Of a stretch of DNA of 64,000 nucleotides, positions 16,179 through 25,107 are shown in pieces (the first letter of the stretch is position 1; each line of letters begins with the position of its first letter). Position numbers and translations under genes: made by a program. The notes beneath the pieces are model-generated. The model made no database searches, was not told the origin of the DNA, and saw nothing but the letters and a program-made list of their open reading frames with translations. Source of the DNA: Bacteroidota bacterium (GTDB lineage: Bacteria; Bacteroidota; Bacteroidia; Bacteroidales; UBA12077). The stretch spans positions 1 to 64,000 of the forward strand of contig JAHLLG010000007.1 in the NCBI GenBank assembly GCA_020444275.1, given 5' to 3'.

Positions 16179-17726
16179 TTAAAATGGAGGAATTCCATGT
16201 TTTTTAATCGGCTTACGTTCCACTTTATTATGAGAAACCTCAATTGCATGTAATAATAGCTTTCGGGTTTCTTCCGGTTCAATTACCGAATCGACATACC
16301 CTTTTGCCGCTGCGACATATGGATTAGCAAATTTCTCTTTGTATTCCTTAACTTTTTGCTTACGCATCTGGTCAGGATCATCAGCTGCCATAATTTCTTT
16401 TCTAAAGATAATGTTTGCTGCACCTTCTGGACCCATAACCGCAATTTCAGCTCCTGGCCATGCAAATACGAAATCGGCATTTAAATGACGAGAATTCATA
16501 GCAATATATCCACCACCGTAAGCTTTTCTAAGAATTACTGTAATTTTTGGAACTGTAGCCTCAGAATAAGCATAAAGAACTTTCGCACCGTGACGGATAA
16601 CACCTGCATGTTCCTGATCAACTCCGGGAAGATATCCCGGTAAGTCAACTAATGTTACAAGTGGAATATTAAACGAATCGCAATAACGAATAAATCGAGC
16701 TGCCTTATCAGATGAATCAACATCTAAAACACCAGCCATTACCAGCGGTTGATTGCAAACAAAACCTACTGTTTGACCATCTAAACGACCAAATCCGATA
16801 ACAATGTTGGCTGCCCACATCGCTTGAATTTCAAAGAAATCAGAATCATCGGTAATTGCACGAACCACATCACGAACATCGTAAGGTTCCTTAGGATTGC
16901 CAGGTACAATTTCGTCGATCTTGTATTGATCAATTTTGGGTTCTTTAGCCTCGAATGCTTGGGCTTTTTTACTGTTATTCCATGGGATATAGGTAATTAG
17001 CTTCTTAATCTGATCAAAACATTCAATTTCGCTTTCTGCATAAAAATGCGCATTACCTGTTATCTCACTATGAACTTTTGCACCACCAAGATCTTCCATC
17101 GAAATTTCTTCACCTAAAACAGTTTTAATTACCTCAGGTCCGGTAATAAACATCTTAGATATTTTATCCACAACAAATACAAAGTCTGTTAAGGCGGGAG
17201 AATATACAGCTCCACCAGCACAAGGACCAAGTATTACAGAAATCTGAGGAATAACACCTGAAGATATGGTATTACGATAAAAAATTTCACCATAACCAGC
17301 TAACGAATTCACACCTTCTTGAATACGAGCTCCACCTGAATCGTTAATTCCGATAATAGGAACTCTCATTTTCATGGCATGATCCATGATTTTTGTAATC
17401 TTTCTGGCATGCATTAATCCTAATGATCCGCCTGCAACAGTAAAATCCTGAGCATAAATACAAATGGGAGCGCCATAGATTGTTCCTGTCCCGATGATAA
17501 CACCATCACCATGAAGTACTTTTTTATCCATGTTAAAGTCACGCGCTTCGTGCTCAACAAACAGATCGTACTCATGGAATGAGTCCTCATCTAAAAGCGT
17601 AATAATTCGCTCACGGGCTGTCATCTTACCCATGGCAACTTGTTTCTCAATGGCTTTTTCACCACCACCTTGAAGAACTTTTTCTCGCTTCTTTTGAAGT
17701 TCAAGAATTTTTCTTTTCAAAGACAT
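16179..17726 (-). CDS. Acyl-CoA carboxylase carboxyltransferase subunit (PccB/MmdA-like)
   Basis: A 515-residue crotonase-fold carboxyltransferase of the propionyl-CoA carboxylase beta / methylmalonyl-CoA decarboxylase alpha group. Family motifs are MGKMTARERI, FTVAGGSLGLMHARKI, INDSGGARIQEGVNSLAGYGEIF, GPCAGGAVYSPA and VDLPGYLPGVDQEHAGVIRHGAK. It is cotranscribed with a biotin carrier. No biotin carboxylase gene or membrane decarboxylase subunit is nearby, so carboxylase versus decarboxylase cannot be decided here. In Bacteroidota this pair often works in propionate/succinate metabolism. Confidence 0.93.
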   Translation of the reverse strand: MSLKRKILELQKKREKVLQGGGEKAIEKQVAMGKMTARERIITLLDEDSFHEYDLFVEHEARDFNMDKKVLHGDGVIIGTGTIYGAPICIYAQDFTVAGGSLGLMHARKITKIMDHAMKMRVPIIGINDSGGARIQEGVNSLAGYGEIFYRNTISSGVIPQISVILGPCAGGAVYSPALTDFVFVVDKISKMFITGPEVIKTVLGEEISMEDLGGAKVHSEITGNAHFYAESEIECFDQIKKLITYIPWNNSKKAQAFEAKEPKIDQYKIDEIVPGNPKEPYDVRDVVRAITDDSDFFEIQAMWAANIVIGFGRLDGQTVGFVCNQPLVMAGVLDVDSSDKAARFIRYCDSFNIPLVTLVDLPGYLPGVDQEHAGVIRHGAKVLYAYSEATVPKITVILRKAYGGGYIAMNSRHLNADFVFAWPGAEIAVMGPEGAANIIFRKEIMAADDPDQMRKQKVKEYKEKFANPYVAAAKGYVDSVIEPEETRKLLLHAIEVSHNKVERKPIKKHGIPPF

Positions 17727-17947
17727 AAATTGTTCATTTAGTTAATAAATACCTATGATCTAGTCGTTATATCATAAGCAGTAACTTAAAAAATAAGTGC
17801 AACATTACAAAATCCATCTTATTTATGAAAATTTAACAATGATTTAAATTACACTTGATAATATAAAGTTTTAGTAATCAGAAAAATAATTTAATTTTTA
17901 CTAATTAATTCAATTCAAAGTTAGACAATTTTATGCTATATAAAACT

Positions 17948-19039
17948 TTATTTAGGTGCTAAACGATATAGGAAAATGCTTATTACAGCATATATTATAT
18001 TCGGCAACCATACTGCGAATAATGGCTGCATGCTTCCACTAATAGCAAACATTGTAGTAAATCTCATAAATAAAATATATGAGAAGCTTAATAACAATCC
18101 AAATCCGATGTGCATACCGATACCTCCTCTCACTTTTCGGGAAGAAAGTGCCACACCAATTAGCGTTAAGATAAATGTTGAAAATGGGTAAGCAAAGCGG
18201 CTATATTTATCGATTAATAACTCTACTACATTATCTGCACCTTGCATATATTGCTCCTCAATATAATCGTTAAGCTGAGGAAGCGTCATGGTTTCAGTAA
18301 AGTTTTGCATTCGCTTAAACTCTTCAGGATACATATTAATTGCCGTATCGATTATCGTTCCTGTGGTTATTGTTTCGTTTAAGCTATCTATTTCGCGTAT
18401 GTAATAATTACGTATGGTCCATTTTGCTTTTGTCGAATCCCATTTTGCGTAATCAGACATCAATTTAGATTTTAAAACACCATCTTCAAACTTTTCCATA
18501 CCAAACCGAAAAGCCACATCATTTGAGGTATTATAACTTTTCATATAGATAAATACACCGGGTTCAATTTGCCGATGAATATCTTTATCAGTATTTCGTA
18601 TTGGGTTTTTTACATAGGTATATTCAAAAGTCTTACGAGTTGCATTAGCAGGCGGAATTATATAAGCCATCAACACAAAAGACAAAAGGGCTATTACCAG
18701 CGCAGATATAAAATAAGGATACATTAATCGCTTAAAACTTACTCCACTACTTAAGATGGCTATAATTTCCGTATTATAAGCCATTTTTGAGGTAAAAAAG
18801 ATAACTGCAATAAACGTAAAAAGTGAACTAAAGAGGTTAGCAAAGTAGGGTATCCAATTTAAATAATAATCGAAAGCTATAGCTTTTAAAGGAGCTGATT
18901 TTTCAATAAAATCCTCGACCTTTTCGGAGATATCAAAAATAATTGCAATGCTAATAATAATAACGATTGCAAAAAAGTACGTTCCAAGGAACTTTTTAAT
19001 AATATAATAATCTATTTTTTTTAGACCTAAAAATCTCAT
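17948..19039 (-). CDS. LptF/LptG family lipopolysaccharide transport permease
   Basis: A 363-residue YjgP/YjgQ-family protein. Three N-terminal membrane segments start at YYIIKKFLGTYFFAIVIII, a ~140-residue periplasmic domain follows, and three C-terminal segments complete the permease (ending PNIIYAVISIFLYRLA). With LptB it drives LPS from the inner membrane to the outer. Whether this copy is LptF or LptG cannot be told. It overlaps the tgt stop codon by 4 bp, so the two are cotranscribed. Confidence 0.92.
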   Translation of the reverse strand: MRFLGLKKIDYYIIKKFLGTYFFAIVIIISIAIIFDISEKVEDFIEKSAPLKAIAFDYYLNWIPYFANLFSSLFTFIAVIFFTSKMAYNTEIIAILSSGVSFKRLMYPYFISALVIALLSFVLMAYIIPPANATRKTFEYTYVKNPIRNTDKDIHRQIEPGVFIYMKSYNTSNDVAFRFGMEKFEDGVLKSKLMSDYAKWDSTKAKWTIRNYYIREIDSLNETITTGTIIDTAINMYPEEFKRMQNFTETMTLPQLNDYIEEQYMQGADNVVELLIDKYSRFAYPFSTFILTLIGVALSSRKVRGGIGMHIGFGLLLSFSYILFMRFTTMFAISGSMQPLFAVWLPNIIYAVISIFLYRLAPK

Positions 19040-20166
19040 AATCTAACCGATAGCTTTTGAACCATTTCGTTTTTCCAACTATAAAACGATCCGTCTAATA
19101 TTTTATTTCTTGCTTCGCCAACCAACCAAAGATAAAAACTTAAATTATGTAAACTAGCAATTGTTGCTCCTAATATCTCCTTTGAGGTTATCAGGTGTCG
19201 TAAATAAGCCTTTGAAAACTTTGTGTCTACAAATGACGCACCATTTTCTTCAATGGGAGAAAAATCATTCTTCCATTTAACATTTTTTATGTTTATGATA
19301 CCCTCTTTTGTAAATAGCATTCCATTTCGACCATTACGTGTTGGCATTACACAATCGAACATATCAATACCTCTGGCAATCCCTTCTAAAATATTTACCG
19401 GAGTACCAACACCCATTAAATATCTTGGTTTGTCTTCAGGGAGAATTTCATTAACTACCTCAATCATATCGTACATTTCATCAACGGGCTCGCCAACAGA
19501 TAAACCACCAATAGCATAACCGTCTCTTTCGTGCGATGCAATTGTTTTTGCCGATTCAATTCTTAAATCTTTAAATACACTTCCCTGCACAATTGGGAAA
19601 AAGGTTTGTTTATGTCCGTATAAGGGTTCAGTAGCATCAAAATGTTTTAACCCACGTGCTAACCAGCGGTGTGTAAGCTCCATTGATCTTTTTGCATAAT
19701 CGTAATCACAAGGATATGGTGTACATTCATCAAATGCCATGATAATATCAGCTCCTATTATACGCTGAATATCCACAATATTTTCTGGTGTAAAAATATG
19801 TTTTGAACCATCAATATGTGACCTGAAATGCGCTCCATCCTCCTTAAGCTTTCGATTCTCAGCTAACGAGAAAACCTGGTATCCTCCACTATCAGTTAAA
19901 ATTGGACGATCCCAATTTATAAATTTATGCAAACCTCCGGCCTTTTGCATAGTATCCATACCCGGCCGTAAATATAAATGATAGGTATTACCCAAAATAA
20001 TTTGTGCTTTTACATCATCTATTAAATCACGCTGATTAACTCCTTTTACACTACCAACAGTACCTACAGGCATAAAGATCGGAGTTTGTATTTTACCATG
20101 ATCCGTAGTAATCTCCCCTGCCCTAGCCTTTGTCTTAGGCTCTTTTTCAAATATCTCAAATTTCAT
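19036..20166 (-). CDS. tgt: Queuine tRNA-ribosyltransferase
   Basis: A 376-residue enzyme that exchanges guanine-34 for the queuine precursor in GU(N) tRNAs. Motifs seen are PIFMPVGTVGSVKG, the catalytic LTDSGGYQVFSL, AFDECTPYP, the nucleophile region GIDMFDCVMPTRNGRNG and YLMGVGTPVNILEGI. The C-terminal zinc site normally reads CxCxxC; here that region (SKAYLRHLITSKEILGA) lacks the cysteines. The ATG at 20166 starts the conserved N-terminus; an upstream in-frame start adds seven unlikely residues. Confidence 0.95.
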   Translation of the reverse strand: MKFEIFEKEPKTKARAGEITTDHGKIQTPIFMPVGTVGSVKGVNQRDLIDDVKAQIILGNTYHLYLRPGMDTMQKAGGLHKFINWDRPILTDSGGYQVFSLAENRKLKEDGAHFRSHIDGSKHIFTPENIVDIQRIIGADIIMAFDECTPYPCDYDYAKRSMELTHRWLARGLKHFDATEPLYGHKQTFFPIVQGSVFKDLRIESAKTIASHERDGYAIGGLSVGEPVDEMYDMIEVVNEILPEDKPRYLMGVGTPVNILEGIARGIDMFDCVMPTRNGRNGMLFTKEGIINIKNVKWKNDFSPIEENGASFVDTKFSKAYLRHLITSKEILGATIASLHNLSFYLWLVGEARNKILDGSFYSWKNEMVQKLSVRL

Positions 20167-20295
20167 AAAGGTCAAATTTCGGGGCAAAGATAAAAAATGT
20201 GAATAAATATTTTATTTATTGGAATCACAATTCTTGTTTTACACCAAAATGTTTAATAAAATTGCCAATTAACATTATTAAACTCAAAAATAAAA

Positions 20296-21438
20296 GTGGA
20301 GTACATCGATTTTGTCATAGCAAATCCCATATATAGCATTCTTATAGCTTTCGGACTAATGTTATTAATTCAAGCATATTACTATCTGATATTCTACTCC
20401 AGAATTTTGTTTTACAAAAATCATAAAGATAAAAAAGAAACACAAGAACCTGTTTCTGTCATTATATGTGCACGCAATGAAGAAGTGAACCTTGAGAAAA
20501 ATCTACCCTCTATCTTAACACAAGATTACCCTGATTATGAAGTCATAGTTGTGAACGATTGCTCAGAAGATGAAACAGAGTTTGTTTTAGAACGATTTCA
20601 AAAAAAATACAAGCACTTAAAAACAACCACCATAAAACAAGACGAGAAATTTTACCACAGTAAAAAGCTTGCATTGACAATCGGTATTAAAGCAGCTAAA
20701 AATGAATTTCTTTTATTAACAGATGCCGATTGTATTGCAACCAGCAACCAATGGATTAAACAAATGCAAGCAAACTTTTCGGATAAAAAAGAGATTATTT
20801 TAGGATATGGTGGTTATAAGAGAGAAAAGAAGTTAATTAATAACCTTATTCGGTTTGACACGCTGTTTATAGCCCTTCAGTACCTTACTTTTGCCCTTTC
20901 AAAAAGGCCATACATGGGTGTAGGAAGGAACCTGGCATATAGAAAATCTTTGTTTTTTAAACACAAGGGATTTGCACAACATAATCACATTGAATCAGGA
21001 GATGATGATCTTTTTGTTAGTCAGGCTGCCACAAAGCGAAATACTGCAATTGAAATATCCAAAGAATCTATTACAAGATCGAAAGCTGAACAAAGTTTTA
21101 GGTCATGGTTTAAGCAGAAAAAAAGACACATCTCAACAAGTAAACTTTATAAATTTGGAACAAAATGGAGACTTTTTTGGGAAAATTTTAGCAGAGTAAG
21201 CTTTTACATTTTATTTGTATTATCACTGGTGTTTTTTCCATCATATTATATTTATATCTTAGGTGCATTCGCATTCAGAATGATTTTACAACTTATCATA
21301 TTTAAGGTTGCTATACATAAACTTGACGAAAAAAATCTGTGGTTACCTTCACTTCTTTACGATTTTTTCATACCTTTTTTAAGTTTTTCGTTTATTTTAG
21401 CAAACTATTTCACCTCAAAAAGAAATAAATGGAAGTAA
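20296..21438 (+). CDS. Family 2 glycosyltransferase with membrane segments
   Basis: A 380-residue GT2 enzyme. One N-terminal segment (YSILIAFGLMLLIQAYYYLIFY) precedes the GT-A domain with VSVIICARNEEVNLEKNL, NDCSEDETEF and the metal-binding LLTDADCIA; RSWFKQKKRH resembles the QxxRW motif. Two to three C-terminal segments follow. It probably adds a sugar to a membrane-linked acceptor. The start is a GTG at 20296, the only good codon ahead of the first segment. It overlaps the sigma factor gene by 10 bp. Confidence 0.85.
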   Translation: MEYIDFVIANPIYSILIAFGLMLLIQAYYYLIFYSRILFYKNHKDKKETQEPVSVIICARNEEVNLEKNLPSILTQDYPDYEVIVVNDCSEDETEFVLERFQKKYKHLKTTTIKQDEKFYHSKKLALTIGIKAAKNEFLLLTDADCIATSNQWIKQMQANFSDKKEIILGYGGYKREKKLINNLIRFDTLFIALQYLTFALSKRPYMGVGRNLAYRKSLFFKHKGFAQHNHIESGDDDLFVSQAATKRNTAIEISKESITRSKAEQSFRSWFKQKKRHISTSKLYKFGTKWRLFWENFSRVSFYILFVLSLVFFPSYYIYILGAFAFRMILQLIIFKVAIHKLDEKNLWLPSLLYDFFIPFLSFSFILANYFTSKRNKWK

Positions 21439-22031
21439 GTCCAAATTTATCAGATAAAGCGAAGCACGATTATAAGCTTGTTAAACTTGCCATTGCTGGT
21501 GATGAAAAAGCTTATGCAGAATTGCTGGAAAGATACCGGGACGCCATTTATTATATGCTTCTTAAAATGGTGAATAACAAGAGTGATGCTGAAGATTTAA
21601 CCATCGAAGCTTTTGGAAAAGCATTTAAGAATATCGCTCAGTATACTCCGAACTATGCTTTTAGCACCTGGCTGTTTAAAATTGCAACCAATAACTGTAT
21701 TGATTTTATTCGAAAGAAAAAAGCCAATTTGGTTTCTCTGGATCATACTTCCGATGATCAAGAGAATATGACCACTCCACTGCAATCCGACTCTCCTGAC
21801 CCAGAAGAGGATATGATAAAAAGCCAACGAATGGCTTTAACCCGGAGTGTTGTTGAGAAACTAAAACCCCGGTACAGAACATTGGTTGAACTAAGATACT
21901 TTAAAGAATACTCGTACGAAGAAATTGCAAATGAGCTAAACCTGCCTCTAGGTACGGTTAAAGCGCAACTCTTTAGGGCCAGAGAACTTCTTTTCAATAT
22001 CTTAAAAAATAGCAATCCGAACATAAAGTAG
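21429..22031 (+). CDS. ECF-type sigma-70 family RNA polymerase sigma factor
   Basis: A 200-residue sigma factor. Region 2 (YAELLERYRDAIYYMLLKMVNNKSDAEDLTIEAFGKAF and FSTWLFKIATNNCIDFIRKK) binds core polymerase and the -10, and region 4 (RTLVELRYFKEYSYEEIANELNLPLGTVKAQLFRAREL) the -35. No anti-sigma gene is adjacent; the neighbours are a glycosyltransferase (overlapping) and rsmG. The regulon is unknown. Confidence 0.92.
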   Translation: MEVSPNLSDKAKHDYKLVKLAIAGDEKAYAELLERYRDAIYYMLLKMVNNKSDAEDLTIEAFGKAFKNIAQYTPNYAFSTWLFKIATNNCIDFIRKKKANLVSLDHTSDDQENMTTPLQSDSPDPEEDMIKSQRMALTRSVVEKLKPRYRTLVELRYFKEYSYEEIANELNLPLGTVKAQLFRARELLFNILKNSNPNIK

Positions 22032-22040
22032 TAACACCTT

Positions 22041-22661
22041 ATGGAAATCATTCATAAATACTTTCCCGATTTAACGGAAAAGCAATACGAGCAATTTGAA
22101 ATGCTTCAGACTCTATATAACGAGTGGAATAATAAAATTAATGTAATTTCAAGAAAAGATATTGATCAATTGTACGAACGCCATATACTGCACTCATTGG
22201 CTATTGCTAAAGTAATTCAGTTTACCAAAAATTCTCATATTCTTGATGTAGGAACCGGCGGCGGATTTCCCGGAATTCCACTGGCTATTTTCTTTCCCGC
22301 ATGTAATTTTCATTTAATCGATTCTATTGGCAAGAAGATAAAAGTTGTACAGGAAATTTCAAATTCACTCGGTCTTCAAAATGTTTCGTCGGAACAGGTA
22401 CGAGCAGAAAAAATAAAAGATAAATACGATTTTGTAGTAAGCAGAGCAGTAACAGCTTTTCCTGTTTTTTATAACTGGGTAAGAGAAAAAATAAAGAGCC
22501 AATCGAAAAACAGTTTAAAAAACGGGATATTATACTTAAAAGGTGGCGATTTGGATGAAGAATTAAAAAAAATTAAATCCAGAATTACATCCTACAATAT
22601 TTCTGATTACTTTACCGAACCTTTTTTTGAAACCAAAAGAGTTATTTATCTTCCTATTTAA
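22041..22661 (+). CDS. rsmG: 16S rRNA (guanine527-N7)-methyltransferase RsmG
   Basis: A 206-residue SAM methyltransferase. Motif I is ILDVGTGGGFPGIPLAIFFP, preceded by the family RHILHSLAI-type segment (ERHILHSLAIAKVI), and VSRAVTAFPVFYNWV matches the conserved RAV block. It methylates G527 of 16S rRNA. It follows the sigma factor gene by 9 bp. Confidence 0.95.
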   Translation: MEIIHKYFPDLTEKQYEQFEMLQTLYNEWNNKINVISRKDIDQLYERHILHSLAIAKVIQFTKNSHILDVGTGGGFPGIPLAIFFPACNFHLIDSIGKKIKVVQEISNSLGLQNVSSEQVRAEKIKDKYDFVVSRAVTAFPVFYNWVREKIKSQSKNSLKNGILYLKGGDLDEELKKIKSRITSYNISDYFTEPFFETKRVIYLPI

Positions 22662-22685
22662 TTTAATAATATTTTCAAAATCTTT

Positions 22686-22714
22686 TTGCAGGAAAGAAAA
22701 AAACATTACTTTTG
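22686..22714 (+). promoter_or_regulatory. rpmH promoter (-33 TTG, -7 TACTTTTG)
   Basis: TTG at 22686-22688 and TACTTTTG at 22707-22714 are separated by 18 bp, a good Bacteroidota housekeeping promoter. The rpmH ATG lies 44 bp further on. Confidence 0.6.
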
Positions 22715-22758
22715 CAGTTCCAAAAGAAAAAGTAAAAACATTGTAAAAATATTTTGAG

Positions 22759-22917
22759 ATGAAAAGAACATTTCAACCTTCGAACAGAAAGAGAAAGAAC
22801 AAGCACGGATTCAGAGAAAGAATGTCAACTGTAAATGGAAGAAAAGTGCTTTCGGCACGCAGAGCTAAAGGAAGAAAAAAATTATCTGTATCTAGCGAGT
22901 TTAATTCAAAGAAATAA
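22759..22917 (+). CDS. rpmH: 50S ribosomal protein L34
   Basis: A 52-residue highly basic protein beginning [20 protein letters not shown] and continuing [24 protein letters not shown], the invariant L34 pattern, with a short Ser/Asn/Lys tail. It is a component of the large ribosomal subunit. The usual rnpA and yidC partners do not follow; it stands alone between its own promoter and terminator. Confidence 0.97.
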   Translation: MKRTFQPSNRKRKNKHGFRERMSTVNGRKVLSARRAKGRKKLSVSSEFNSKK

Positions 22918-22941
22918 TTTAATTACTCCATAAAGTATTTA

Positions 22942-22977
22942 AGTAAGGAACGGTTTATATTGTTCCTTACTTTTTTG
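22942..22977 (+). terminator. rpmH terminator
   Basis: A perfect stem AGTAAGGAAC/GTTCCTTACT with a 10-base loop is followed by TTTTTTGT. It lies 24 bp after the rpmH stop codon. Confidence 0.85.
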
Positions 22978-23066
22978 TATATATACCTCACATCAAACAA
23001 TACTTTGTTAACGTTTGTTATTTCCTTATATAGAAAAAATTTATTTTTACATTCAAAAAACAAGAC

Positions 23067-24185
23067 GTGCTTAAACAAGAAATAACCTTGGATAATTTAT
23101 CCAACCAACAAAAAGATATAGTACATAAAGTAACCAGCCAGCAAAGGTTATCTATAGAAGAAGGAATTGAACTATTTAATTTTGATCTTGGTGTTTTAGG
23201 AATCTTAGCTTCTGAAATCAATAAGAATAAGAATAAAAATCAACAGAAGGTATTTTTTAATAAAAACTTTCATATTGAACCCACTAATATTTGTATTTAC
23301 GACTGTAAATTTTGTTCGTATCACCGAAAAATAAACCAGGAAGGTAGTTGGGAATATTCATTGGATGATATCCTGAAAACAGCAGAATCGTATAAAGATA
23401 AGGATATTACAGAAGTTCATATTGTGGGAGGGGTTCATCCACATCGCGATTTACATTATTATGGTGAAATGATCCGGAAGATCAAAGATATACTACCCGA
23501 AATTCATGTAAAAGCATTTACAGCAGTAGAATTAGACTTCATGATTAAAAAAGCACACGTGTCGCTGGAAGAAGGACTAAAAAAACTAAAAGAATATGGC
23601 CTGGACAGTATCCCTGGTGGTGGTGCGGAAATATTTGAACCGGAGATCAGAAAACAGGTATGCCATGAAAAATCTACTGCAGAGCAGTGGTTAACTATTC
23701 ACGAAACCGCTCATAAAGTGGGATTACCATCCAATGCAACCATGCTTTATGGACATCTTGAAAGTAAAAAACACAGAATTGAACATCTTGATCAGTTAAG
23801 ATCACTTCAAGATAAAACGAAAGGTTTTAACACATTTATCCCGTTAAAATTTAAAAAAGCAAATAATCCTTTATCTTATATTGGTGAAGTAAACACGCTG
23901 GAAGATCTAAAAACGTTTGCTGTTTCAAGAATTTACCTCGACAACTTCGATCATATTAAAGCTTACTGGCCTATGTTAGGTAAAGATGTTTCGCAAATTA
24001 CGTTATCGTTTGGTGTAGATGATATAGATGGAACCATCGACGATTCTACAAAAATTTACTCCATGGCAGGTGCTAAAGATCAAAAACCAACCATGACAAC
24101 AGATGAGTTAATAAAACTAATAAAAGAAGCTGGTAAAATACCGGTCGAACGCGATACAGTATACAATACAATTAAAGAATACTAA
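23067..24185 (+). CDS. mqnE: Aminofutalosine synthase MqnE
   Basis: A 372-residue radical SAM enzyme of the futalosine menaquinone pathway, which joins 3-[(1-carboxyvinyl)oxy]benzoate to adenosyl. The cluster motif is Cys76-x3-Cys80-x2-Cys83 (CIYDCKFCSYHR). GLDSIPGGGAEIFEPEIRKQ followed by TAHKVGLPSNATMLYGHLE matches MqnE better than its paralogue MqnC. The start is a GTG; no in-frame ATG is close. Other mqn genes are not in the window. Confidence 0.9.
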   Translation: MLKQEITLDNLSNQQKDIVHKVTSQQRLSIEEGIELFNFDLGVLGILASEINKNKNKNQQKVFFNKNFHIEPTNICIYDCKFCSYHRKINQEGSWEYSLDDILKTAESYKDKDITEVHIVGGVHPHRDLHYYGEMIRKIKDILPEIHVKAFTAVELDFMIKKAHVSLEEGLKKLKEYGLDSIPGGGAEIFEPEIRKQVCHEKSTAEQWLTIHETAHKVGLPSNATMLYGHLESKKHRIEHLDQLRSLQDKTKGFNTFIPLKFKKANNPLSYIGEVNTLEDLKTFAVSRIYLDNFDHIKAYWPMLGKDVSQITLSFGVDDIDGTIDDSTKIYSMAGAKDQKPTMTTDELIKLIKEAGKIPVERDTVYNTIKEY

Positions 24186-24226
24186 GTTTTGCTTAAAATT
24201 AATTTTAGTTTGTGGTTACATAATTT

Positions 24227-24234
24227 TATATTTG
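24227..24234 (+). promoter_or_regulatory. -7 element (TATATTTG) before the PASTA gene
   Basis: TATATTTG matches the -7 consensus and lies 40 bp before the ATG at 24275. A TTTG 14 bp upstream is a poorly spaced -33 candidate. Confidence 0.4.
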
Positions 24235-24274
24235 TCTCACCGTTAACTATATTATAGATATTAGCAACAAGATA

Positions 24275-25096
24275 ATGACTCTATTTAAATTTCTTACCAG
24301 CAAAACATTTTTAAAACATTTGTTATATGCTATCGGGGGTGTAGCTGCGCTCCTTATCTTAACTTTTTTAATTTTAAGAATTTATACTCATCATGGTCAG
24401 GCACTATCGGTTCCAGATTTTTCCGGTTTAACCCTGGAGGAATCTCAGAAATTAGCTAAAAAGGAAAAATTACGCATTGAAGTAGCTGATTCGGTATTTA
24501 ACAACAATCTGCCACGAGGTACTGTAATAGAACAAAACCCTGATTCGGGATTTAAGGTAAAAAAACGCCGTCGTATATTTCTTATTATGAATGCCAACGT
24601 TCCTGAAAAAGTTCAAATGCCGAATATTGTTGGTGTTTCCCACAGGCAGGCAGAAGCTGTGCTTAAAAATGTAGGACTCGAAATCGGAAAATTAATTCAT
24701 GTTCCCGATATTGCAGTAAATAATGTATTAAAGCAAAAATATAATGGTGAAGAAATTCAGGAAGGCGAGCTGATTCCTAAAGGTTCAAAGATTGATTTGG
24801 TATTAGGCATGGGACTAAGCAACCAAACTACACAGGTTCCTGATTTGAATCATTACACACTGGGAAGAGCCAAAAACAGAATTTTGCGATCTGCATTAAA
24901 TATAGGTGCTGTAATTTATGATGAATCCATTAAAGATGAGACAGATTCAACAGAAGCTAAAGTTTGGAGGCAATATCCTTCATATAAAGAGCATAAGAAA
25001 ATAAGATTGGGATCTACCATTGATGTATGGTTAACAGTTGATTCAGCTATTTTATACCCTGAGTTAATGGCAGACACAACAGTAATTACTGAATAA
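24275..25096 (+). CDS. Membrane-anchored protein with three PASTA domains
   Basis: A 273-residue protein with one N-terminal membrane segment (LLYAIGGVAALLILTFLILRIY) followed by three PASTA repeats, starting near residues 45 (SVPDFSGLTLEESQKLA), 115 (QMPNIVGVSHRQAEAVL) and 185 (QVPDLNHYTLGRAKNRI). PASTA domains often bind peptidoglycan, and in this phylum such proteins lack the kinase domain found in Firmicutes. It precedes a T9SS cargo gene by 11 bp and an rluD gene, a grouping likely to be one operon. Confidence 0.9.
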   Translation: MTLFKFLTSKTFLKHLLYAIGGVAALLILTFLILRIYTHHGQALSVPDFSGLTLEESQKLAKKEKLRIEVADSVFNNNLPRGTVIEQNPDSGFKVKKRRRIFLIMNANVPEKVQMPNIVGVSHRQAEAVLKNVGLEIGKLIHVPDIAVNNVLKQKYNGEEIQEGELIPKGSKIDLVLGMGLSNQTTQVPDLNHYTLGRAKNRILRSALNIGAVIYDESIKDETDSTEAKVWRQYPSYKEHKKIRLGSTIDVWLTVDSAILYPELMADTTVITE

Positions 25097-25107
25097 AACA
25101 TTGTTTT

